DNA from: a virus
DNA length: 29,560 bases
IMG/VR virus record: IMGVR_UViG_3300021960_000350
Location: 1-29,560 of that record
Reading direction: 5' to 3' (one strand)
Shown here piece by piece: positions 24,654 to 29,560 of this stretch. The notes beneath the pieces were generated by a model. It did no database searches. It was not told the DNA's origin and worked only from the letters and a program-made list of their open reading frames with translations. Positions within the stretch are counted from its first letter, which is position 1; each line of letters opens with the position of its first letter. A program made the translations under genes and the position numbers.

Positions 24654-25222
24654 GAAAACTACTACTAGCGCTACTTTTAACTATCCCAGTTGCAACTTCT
24701 ACCGCAACAGATACTGTAAGTAGCACGGTATCTAGTACGGTTTCTAGCTCATCAAATACAGTCGGCACTACTACTGTAGATAAAACAGTAAACAGCGCAC
24801 ACTCTCCAAACGTAATCGTAAACAATACCGATATCTGTACTACTGGAGTTGCCGGTGCGGTGCAAACTCAGATACTTGGAATATCTGGCGCAACAACCAT
24901 CCGTGACGTTAATTGTGAAAACTTAAAATTGTCAAAACAGCTATACGCTATGGGCATGAAAGTTGCCGCAGTTTCATTATTATGTATGGCGGATTATAGA
25001 GTGTTTCAATCAATGTGGGACGCTGGTACATACTGCCCAATCAATGGTTTGATTGGCAAAAACGCAAAACAAGCATGGCTTGCTAATCTTGATCGAGTGC
25101 CAGAAGGTGCGCTTGAATACGAAAAGTTAGTATTAGCAAAAGAGGTTGATAGGTCAGAAAAGTTTAAAGACAAGCATGATAAACAAAAATGCTTACTTCA
25201 TCCTTACTATTGCGAAAAGTAG
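24650..25222 (+). CDS. secreted Ser/Thr-rich cysteine protein
   Basis: A 190-residue exported protein. Residues 1-20 (MRKLLLALLLTIPVATSTAT) form a Sec signal peptide. A Ser/Thr/Val-rich linker follows (21-55). The mature domain has six cysteines (in DICTTG, VNCENL, LLCMAD, TYCPIN, KCLLHPYYCEK), suggesting disulfides in the periplasm. Core motifs are GAVQTQILGISG and LSKQLYAMGMKVAAVSLLC. From memory, similar proteins occur in marine T4-like and cyanophage genomes without known function; this needs a search. It is followed with overlap by a second secreted protein. Confidence 0.65.
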   Translation: MRKLLLALLLTIPVATSTATDTVSSTVSSTVSSSSNTVGTTTVDKTVNSAHSPNVIVNNTDICTTGVAGAVQTQILGISGATTIRDVNCENLKLSKQLYAMGMKVAAVSLLCMADYRVFQSMWDAGTYCPINGLIGKNAKQAWLANLDRVPEGALEYEKLVLAKEVDRSEKFKDKHDKQKCLLHPYYCEK

Positions 25223-26454
25223 CATTATCGCTACTAATTCCTAGTTTTTGTCTTGCGGTAGATACTACCGACAATCTTATTGACAATGATCAATGGATCA
25301 TTGATGGCGATATAGATTTTTGGGAATCTGGCGCTGACAGTGTTATATGGGTTTATAGCAATACAGAAGCCACCGTATCTCAAGTAATAGATTTAAGCCA
25401 GTACGAGTTCATTGGCGACATAAGATACGGCATGAGCGCATACGGATGCAACAACACTCCTAGCGGCGCTTGGTGCGAGCAAACTGCCGACACCAGCTAC
25501 TACGACACTCTTACTGTTACGGTTAATTATGGGAATAACACTTACACCGATACAGTAACGTTAAATTACAATGATTACTTCGTAGATTACAATTTCTCGT
25601 TTACAGCCACAGAAGATTACAGCACCGCAACTATTAGCTTTACTTCGCAAGATCCAGGCGGATGGAATGGATACTTTGCCAGCGCGACTACAGACGTATA
25701 TTTCAATCTCGATTACAACACTTACACCGAGATGCTAGTTACCGATCCTGCGCTAGATGACATTATCAATCCAGACTTCTCTGATATAGCAATAGATCCA
25801 ATTGCCGACATTGGCATTGATCCATCTATGGATGTTGGCGTTGATACTACAATGCCAGCGCTTGATCCAATAGTTGTTGAGATTGACATGCCTGGGATGG
25901 ATACAACTATGGACGCTCCAATGGACATGGCAGACATGAGTATGCCAGACATGGAGATAGCTCCAATGGAGTCTCCAGAAATGTCAGAAGAGGTTGTAGT
26001 TGAGATCGAAATGTCAGATCAACAACCAACTCCAGAAATGGCTCCAGCAGAGCAACGGCAAGAGCCAGAAGTGGCGCAAGAGCAATCTTCGCAAGAGCCT
26101 GACGCTAAAGTTGAGCAGGCGCAATCTGAGCAACAAGAATCATCTAGTTCATCTTCTGCTGGCAATTCTGAAACCAAGTCTAATGTCATAACGATCACCG
26201 AAATGAGTATGCAACAGGTTGCCGCTAATTTTGATTCAGCCTATGACGCGCAGGCTCAGGCGGTAGCTATTGCGGTTATGTCAATGTCAGCGCCAAGCTA
26301 TGAGGCAGTGGCGCAACTTCGAGATGCTGAGTTTTACGATATTATAGAAATCAAGGAAACTAACAAGCTAAAAGATAGACTTTGGGGCGCAATTTATTTA
26401 GACGATAAGAAATGGAACGAAATGGTGGATGAACAATATGAGTACAGAAATTAA
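25189..26454 (+). CDS. secreted multidomain protein: beta domain, Asp/Met-rich linker, helical end
   Basis: A 421-residue exported protein. A signal peptide covers residues 1-23 (LLLRKVALSLLIPSFCLA). A beta-rich domain (about 25-190, YYDTLTVTVNYGNNTYTDTV and DPGGWNGYFASA) resembles carbohydrate-binding or jelly-roll folds. An unusual linker rich in Asp, Met and Pro follows (about 195-270), then a Gln/Glu/Ser segment, and a helical C-terminus (LKDRLWGAIYLDDKKWNEM). The ATG at 25189 overlaps the preceding gene by 34 bases. An in-frame TTG at 25210 would give an equally good signal peptide with less overlap. Function unknown; it likely acts in the periplasm or on the cell surface. Confidence 0.65.
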   Translation: MLTSSLLLRKVALSLLIPSFCLAVDTTDNLIDNDQWIIDGDIDFWESGADSVIWVYSNTEATVSQVIDLSQYEFIGDIRYGMSAYGCNNTPSGAWCEQTADTSYYDTLTVTVNYGNNTYTDTVTLNYNDYFVDYNFSFTATEDYSTATISFTSQDPGGWNGYFASATTDVYFNLDYNTYTEMLVTDPALDDIINPDFSDIAIDPIADIGIDPSMDVGVDTTMPALDPIVVEIDMPGMDTTMDAPMDMADMSMPDMEIAPMESPEMSEEVVVEIEMSDQQPTPEMAPAEQRQEPEVAQEQSSQEPDAKVEQAQSEQQESSSSSSAGNSETKSNVITITEMSMQQVAANFDSAYDAQAQAVAIAVMSMSAPSYEAVAQLRDAEFYDIIEIKETNKLKDRLWGAIYLDDKKWNEMVDEQYEYRN

Positions 26455-27151
26455 CGTAGGCGGCATTAAATTTACTGGTGGAAAAGTTTTTGCGGTATTG
26501 ACTGCGCTTAGTAGCGCGGCCGGTATCGTTTGGGGAGCCGCGTTGTTCTGGCAAGATTATGAGGGATTAAAAGCAAAGCTCAGAAATCTTGATCCAGGCG
26601 CAATCGAGACTCAAGTAAACACTTCTATGATTAAAGTAGAGGAGGCAATTAGCTATGCAAGAGATATTAAGGAAGATTTACGAACTGATGTTATCAATGT
26701 TGAAAGCGCTTTATCTGATGTTGAAAAAGCCATGCGAGATGTTGAAAAACGGAATCGTGATGTTTTGGCAGAAGCTAAAATCTATTTTGAAGATCGCATT
26801 GGACAGATAGATAGCAAGTCTAAAGAAAACGAAAGCTCCAACCGCAAACTTGTCGAGGACTTTCAAAAGTGGTTTGACGAAAGATTGCAGTCGGTAGATG
26901 CGCAGTCTCAGGCAAACTTAGACAAAAGTCGCAAGGCACTAGATGACGCGCAATCTAAGTTTGAATCAAGGATGGCGGCATTTAATGAAAATGCAGTTGC
27001 ATGGGAAGAGCGCAACAGAGAAGCAATTGTTAACGCTCAGAAATGGTTTGACGAGCGAGTTGTGTCAGTTGACGCACAAATGAAAGAGCTTGAAGAGCGC
27101 ATGAACAAGCGCATAGATCGAGCTATGACTAACATATTGTCGGAGCAATAA
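26438..27151 (+). CDS. membrane-anchored repeat coiled-coil protein
   Basis: A 237-residue protein with one N-terminal membrane helix (about 15-38) followed by about 195 residues of coiled coil. The coil contains related units near residues 112, 142, 171 and 200 (EAKIYFEDRIGQID, FQKWFDERLQSVDAQ, AQSKFESRM, AQKWFDERVVSVDAQ), spaced about 30 residues apart. ATG 26438 is preferred over 26429 because GGTGGAT lies upstream at suitable spacing. The topology is like an inner-membrane spanin but longer; holding envelope layers together or disrupting them is a guess. The start lies inside the end of the previous gene. Confidence 0.6.
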   Translation: MSTEINVGGIKFTGGKVFAVLTALSSAAGIVWGAALFWQDYEGLKAKLRNLDPGAIETQVNTSMIKVEEAISYARDIKEDLRTDVINVESALSDVEKAMRDVEKRNRDVLAEAKIYFEDRIGQIDSKSKENESSNRKLVEDFQKWFDERLQSVDAQSQANLDKSRKALDDAQSKFESRMAAFNENAVAWEERNREAIVNAQKWFDERVVSVDAQMKELEERMNKRIDRAMTNILSEQ

Positions 27152-27426
27152 TGGTTAAAAAAGTCTATCAAAATCCAAAAGGTGGCCTAAACGAAAAAGG
27201 CCGTAAATACTTTGAGAATAAAGAGGGCGGAGACTTGAAGGCTCCAGTTAAGTCTGGAACCAATCCAAGACGCGTATCTTTCGCCGCGAGATTCGCAGGG
27301 ATGAAAGGCCCTATGACTGATTCTAAGGGCAGGCCAACTCGTAAAGCGTTGGCGTTAAAGGCTTGGGGCTTTGGAAGTGTTGAGGCCGCAAGAAATTTTG
27401 CTAACAAACACAAAAAGAGTAAATGA
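27151..27426 (+). CDS. DUF6321-like small basic protein
   Basis: A 91-residue Lys/Arg-rich protein starting MVKKVYQNPKGGLNEKGRKY and containing LKAPVKSGTNPRRVSFAARF, TDSKGRPTRKALALKAWGFG and a lysine tail. This pattern matches what I recall of DUF6321, a family of short phage and environmental proteins without known function. It probably binds nucleic acid. It overlaps its neighbours by one base on each side. Confidence 0.7.
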   Translation: MVKKVYQNPKGGLNEKGRKYFENKEGGDLKAPVKSGTNPRRVSFAARFAGMKGPMTDSKGRPTRKALALKAWGFGSVEAARNFANKHKKSK

Positions 27427-27572
27427 TGAAACGAGGACTTTACGCAAACATTCACGCAAAGCGTGAGAGGATTAAAGCTGGATCTGGTGAGAAAATGAGA
27501 AAGCCAGGTACTAAAGGCGCTCCAACTGCTTCGGCATTTAGGAAGTCTAAGAAAACTGCCAAAAAAAAATAA
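27426..27572 (+). CDS. 48-residue lysine-rich microprotein
   Basis: Its ATG overlaps the preceding TGA by one base; an in-frame ATG three bases earlier is also possible. The product begins MKRGLYANIHAKRERIKAGS and continues EKMRKPGTKGAPTASAFRK, ending in a lysine run encoded in part by nine consecutive A residues. I recall the KRGLYANI..KR.RI.AGSGEKMRKPG pattern from other marine phages, where it has no assigned role. Very basic, no membrane segment. Confidence 0.68.
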   Translation: MKRGLYANIHAKRERIKAGSGEKMRKPGTKGAPTASAFRKSKKTAKKK

Positions 27573-27974
27573 TTGGCTGATCCAGTAGCTAGGCGTAATT
27601 CTCGTTACAAGAACGCTTACGGAATTACTTTTAAAGATTACGTTGAAATAGCATTTAGGCAAGACAATAAATGCTTGATCTGCGGGATAGACGGCAAGGA
27701 TACAGATAGAGGTAAATTATCTGTTGATCACTGCCACAAATCTGATCAAATTAGAGGATTAATTTGTCAGAAATGTAATACTGGGCTTGGGCTTTTTAAA
27801 GACAATCCTAAAAGTTTAAGTAAAGCTATTAGATATTTAAAACGATTTAAGAGGAAGCAGTTATGTTTGGAATGGGGCCGGAAGTTTTATTGGCTGCTGG
27901 CGGTAATCTCATGGGCATTGTCTCCGGTTTACTGGCGAACGCGCAAAAGGCAAAAGCAGACCAACATAAAATGA
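27573..27974 (+). CDS. endonuclease VII-like HNH nuclease with atypical C-terminal extension
   Basis: The first ~95 residues match recombination endonuclease VII. C34/C37 (CLIC) and C65/C68 (CQKC) form the zinc site. D52-H53 (SVDHCH) and N69 (CN) correspond to the T4 endonuclease VII catalytic residues D40, H41 and N62. Such enzymes resolve branched DNA before or during packaging, though related HNH proteins act as homing nucleases. The TTG start directly follows the previous TAA with no clear ribosome site, so re-initiation is likely. The last ~37 residues (from LEWGRKFYW on) are simply another frame of the following gene and look non-native, hinting at loss of an earlier stop. Confidence 0.75.
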   Translation: MADPVARRNSRYKNAYGITFKDYVEIAFRQDNKCLICGIDGKDTDRGKLSVDHCHKSDQIRGLICQKCNTGLGLFKDNPKSLSKAIRYLKRFKRKQLCLEWGRKFYWLLAVISWALSPVYWRTRKRQKQTNIK

Positions 27975-28333
27975 TGATGGAGAAGCTCACGTTCGATCTA
28001 GAACGAGAGAAAATCCATTCAGAGCTATCAAACAAAGAGTTTCAGGTAAGGACTTCTGACAAGTTTTCTAGCTTAACCAGGCGCATATTGGTTTTGGCTT
28101 TTCTAGCTATGGTGGTTGTTATCAGCCTTGCGCCAATGATTGCACCAATAGATATTGCAGTGCCAGTTGAAATGAAGTCTGGCGGCAAGTATCTATTTGG
28201 GCTTATTGACACAACAAAAACATGGACTGAGTGGAAGATTATTGAACACGCGGCCATGTTCAGGACTACATATGACCAAGTGCTTATAATGGTATTTAGT
28301 TTCTATGTAGGATCATCCGCAGTTAAACGTTAA
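27863..28333 (+). CDS. holin-like three-helix membrane protein
   Basis: A 156-residue membrane protein. A hydrophobic, glycine-rich N-terminus (residues 7-24, EVLLAAGGNLMGIVSGLL) is followed by a charged amphipathic helix (KADQHKMMMEKLTFDLEREK), a clear membrane helix at 74-96 (RILVLAFLAMVVVISLAPMI) and a third hydrophobic helix near 139-152 (QVLIMVFSFYVGSS). Short length and topology suggest a holin that would time lysis, but no holin family is confidently recognised. A strong ribosome site (AAGAGGAAG) precedes the ATG. It overlaps the HNH gene by 112 bases. Confidence 0.6.
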   Translation: MFGMGPEVLLAAGGNLMGIVSGLLANAQKAKADQHKMMMEKLTFDLEREKIHSELSNKEFQVRTSDKFSSLTRRILVLAFLAMVVVISLAPMIAPIDIAVPVEMKSGGKYLFGLIDTTKTWTEWKIIEHAAMFRTTYDQVLIMVFSFYVGSSAVKR

Positions 28334-28342
28334 GGAGACAAA

Positions 28343-28459
28343 ATGAAAACTTGCCCAACTTGCCCAAGCCCTAAGAAATGCATGGCCGCTGGTGAATGCA
28401 TGATGAAGAAAATGGCTAAAAAAAAGTCCAAGAAAACCAAAGCTAAAAAGGGATACTAA
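28343..28459 (+). CDS. 38-residue Cys/Lys-rich microprotein
   Basis: ATG at 28343 follows TAAGGAGA, an excellent ribosome site. The product starts [20 protein letters not shown] and continues with a lysine-rich tail. Four cysteines (C4, C7, C13, C19) in C-x2-C-x5-C-x5-C spacing could bind zinc, and the basic tail could bind nucleic acid. No family is recognised. Its stop overlaps the next start by one base. Confidence 0.62.
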   Translation: MKTCPTCPSPKKCMAAGECMMKKMAKKKSKKTKAKKGY

Positions 28460-28596
28460 TGCCATTAATAAAAAGCAAATCAAAAAAAGCCTTTCAAAAG
28501 AACGTTGAGGCTGAAATTAAGGCTGGCAAACCGCCAAAACAGGCTGTTGCCATCGCTTATTCGGTAAAACGTAGGGCTGGCAAAAAGAAAAAGTAA
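28459..28596 (+). CDS. 45-residue lysine-rich microprotein
   Basis: The product begins [20 protein letters not shown] and continues [20 protein letters not shown] with a lysine tail. The '[15 protein letters not shown]' motif is one I recall in many short phage proteins of unknown function. It has one-base overlaps with the genes on both sides. Probably a nucleic-acid-binding small protein. Confidence 0.68.
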   Translation: MPLIKSKSKKAFQKNVEAEIKAGKPPKQAVAIAYSVKRRAGKKKK

Positions 28597-28835
28597 TGTT
28601 AATCCGCATCCTGAGCTTGCTTATAGCACTGGCTTGCTCAGGATGTAGCGTCATTGCGGCCAAGAAGATATTGGACGCTGCTAGGCCTGCTCCGGTGTAC
28701 AATGTGACTTATCAATGCCCAGCCTTGATCACTGATCGGGCTAAGGAAGAGATCCGGCATGCGGTTATGCAGGAGCTTATGATGGACAGGTATTTTGAGG
28801 ATTGTGACATAGATGTCGACTGCTACAGACCATAA
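28596..28835 (+). CDS. small exported, lipoprotein-like protein
   Basis: A 79-residue protein with an N-terminal signal ([20 protein letters not shown]). A cysteine at 14 or 17 could be lipidated, although neither fits the classical lipobox well. The mature part is short (RPAPVYNVTYQCPALITD), contains further cysteines and ends acidic (DCDIDVDCYRP). A small lipoprotein near holin-like and coiled-coil membrane genes could be an outer-membrane spanin, but it lacks the usual proline-rich content. The next gene starts inside its 3' end. Confidence 0.58.
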   Translation: MLIRILSLLIALACSGCSVIAAKKILDAARPAPVYNVTYQCPALITDRAKEEIRHAVMQELMMDRYFEDCDIDVDCYRP

Positions 28836-29082
28836 ATGTATCTATATAGAATGGGTCGATGCCGTAGCTGACTCAGGATGGGAAGAAACAAAAAAGCCTG
28901 AGCTACACGATTGCTACACCTTGGGCTTTATCGTGGCCGAGGACGACAATGCAATATGCGTTGCATCCGCCATATCCAAAAAAGAATCAAACGCCAAAAT
29001 GCATATACCGAAGGCTTGGATCAAAAGAGAGGCTAGATTCACCATGGAATCCATAAAAAAAGCCCCAAAACGCGGGGCTTGA
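28813..29082 (+). CDS. conserved small phage protein of unknown function
   Basis: An 89-residue soluble protein with YIEWVDAVADSGWEE, HDCYTLGFIVAEDDNAICVA and MHIPKAWIKREARF. I recall this pattern (two short beta strands, then an 'IPK-W-I' segment) as a frequent small phage protein with no assigned role. Its start lies 23 bases inside the previous gene, and GAGGA lies 12-13 bases upstream. The last codons overlap a hairpin that works as a terminator for the opposite strand. Confidence 0.6.
   Translation: MSTATDHKCIYIEWVDAVADSGWEETKKPELHDCYTLGFIVAEDDNAICVASAISKKESNAKMHIPKAWIKREARFTMESIKKAPKRGA
29055..29080 (-). terminator. rho-independent terminator for the minus-strand genes
   Basis: Arms AAGCCCC (29060-29066) and GGGGCTT (29074-29080) flank a seven-base loop, and the plus strand has an A run at 29055-29061. 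Read on the minus strand this is a GC-rich hairpin followed by seven T residues. It would end transcripts from 29560-29099. It sits inside the 3' end of the convergent plus-strand gene. Confidence 0.85.
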
Positions 29083-29098
29083 GGGGAGGAGGAGAAAA

Positions 29099-29317
29099 TC
29101 ATCCGAGAGAGTTGAATGCCTCATAAATTCTCTCAACTGAATCATATCCGTATTTTCTGGCCAAAGCAAGCGCCTCAGAAGCTGTATATATTTTCCCGTC
29201 AATAAACGTAAATAGAGGCTCTCCAGCGCGTTCTTTTCCAGTGGCCACCAGATAGTATGGCCCAAACTTTATGTGCTTTATGCGCTTCTTAAACTTGCGT
29301 AAATTGATGCTCACCAT
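29099..29317 (-). CDS. small hypothetical protein, minus strand
   Basis: A 72-residue protein encoded opposite to all structural genes. It starts MVSINLRKFKKRIKHIKFGP and contains GEPLFTFIDGKIYTASEALA and a helical end (YGYDSVERIYEAFNSL). The N-terminus is basic, with no membrane segment or clear family. Its ATG overlaps the stop of the XRE-type regulator by seven bases, so both belong to one minus-strand transcript ending at the terminator at 29055-29080. Confidence 0.6.
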   Translation of the reverse strand: MVSINLRKFKKRIKHIKFGPYYLVATGKERAGEPLFTFIDGKIYTASEALALARKYGYDSVERIYEAFNSLG

Positions 29318-29560
29318 CCAAGCACTTCTGCCAATCCAAAGTACATAGCCACAAAAAATATTATTACTAGAATCATGGCGCCCATCCCGATGAGGTTAAT
29401 CTTATCTGCCCCAAGGATGCTATGCTCTGGATCTGCGTATGTAAGCTCCTGAGATATGGCGTTAAACACTTCCTCAGCCTTCAGTATCTTATGTATATTT
29501 GGGCAACTATTGCCATTTTCCCAGCTACTAACAGTCTTGGGATGCACCTCAAGTTTATCT
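29311..29560 (-). CDS. membrane-anchored XRE-family regulator, 5' end beyond the window
   Basis: The visible frame runs off the window edge without a stop or good start: 29560-29548 already encodes in-frame helix-turn-helix sequence before the GTG at 29547. VHPKTVSSWENGNSCPNIHK is the second half of a classic XRE helix-turn-helix. A linker (LKAEEVFNAISQEL) and a C-terminal membrane helix (about 24 residues, INLIGMGAMILVIIFFVAMY) follow. XRE proteins with a C-terminal membrane anchor are seen as regulators in bacteria and phages. Direction opposite to late genes suggests an early or repressor-type control gene. Fragment only. Confidence 0.7.
   Translation of the reverse strand, partial: DKLEVHPKTVSSWENGNSCPNIHKILKAEEVFNAISQELTYADPEHSILGADKINLIGMGAMILVIIFFVAMYFGLAEVLGW

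Noticed and set aside
25285-25305. Short inverted repeat CAATGATC/GATCATTG in the secreted protein gene
   Set aside because: Eight-base stem of low GC inside coding sequence without context; well within chance for this length.
27561-27575. Programmed frameshift at nine consecutive A residues joining the 48-residue protein to the HNH gene
   Set aside because: The downstream nuclease is already in the same frame separated by a TAA, so a frameshift would not fuse them; re-initiation is simpler.
27168-27662. 164-codon minus-strand frame over the basic protein genes
   Set aside because: Spans three well-supported plus-strand genes, and its sequence is an antisense artefact of lysine-rich codons.
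1-29560. tRNA genes or an integrase/attachment site indicating a temperate phage
   Set aside because: No tRNA cloverleaf fits in the few short gaps and no recombinase is encoded here; lifestyle cannot be decided from two HTH proteins alone.

Overview
The window is a large part of the genome of a tailed dsDNA bacteriophage, most likely a short-tailed (podovirus-like) phage of a Gram-negative, probably aquatic, proteobacterium. Evidence: a terminase pair, a P22-type portal, a scaffold, a DUF5309/SU10-type capsid protein and glycine-rich internal or ejection-type proteins are present, while no tail tube, tape measure, sheath or tail assembly chaperone is seen. Several late proteins carry Sec signal peptides and one is lipoprotein-like, which fits a Gram-negative host. 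No integrase, tRNA, CRISPR array or RNA polymerase is visible. The host cannot be named from sequence alone. Base composition is uneven: the primase, terminase and portal are less AT-rich than most structural genes.

Layout. (1) 1-2227: a tiny helix-turn-helix protein and a Toprim + RecA/RepA-fold primase-helicase. (2) 2228-2485: the only sizeable intergenic stretch, with eight copies of GGACAA/TTGTCC and a hairpin; a candidate replication origin or control region. (3) 2486-4251: small terminase, an unlisted 31-residue membrane microprotein, and large terminase. (4) 4251-8304: a 1063-residue multidomain polyvalent-type phage protein and a lysozyme-like murein hydrolase. (5) 8305-13688: adaptor, tail, fibre and nozzle-like proteins. 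(6) 13685-19617: GNAT-like and internal/ejection-type proteins, one apparently split in two. (7) 19628-23941: portal, small protein, scaffold, major capsid protein, ending in a strong terminator. (8) 23987-29082: an accessory late cassette of membrane, secreted, coiled-coil and very small lysine-rich proteins plus an endonuclease VII-like HNH nuclease. (9) 29099-29560: two genes on the minus strand, the outer one a membrane-anchored XRE-type regulator cut by the window edge, served by a minus-strand terminator at 29055-29080.

How it works together. From 34 to 29082 everything is on the plus strand with overlaps or very short gaps, so it probably reads as a few long transcripts. The primase-helicase would replicate the genome. 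The terminases would package it through the portal into shells built by scaffold and capsid protein. Internal proteins and the lysozyme would act at ejection, and the right-hand cassette probably acts on the host envelope or packaged DNA. The most unusual points are the portal-scaffold-capsid block lying downstream of the tail and internal genes, the GGACAA array, the hidden microprotein between the terminase genes, the series of lysine-rich microproteins, and a perfect hairpin in the capsid reading frame.
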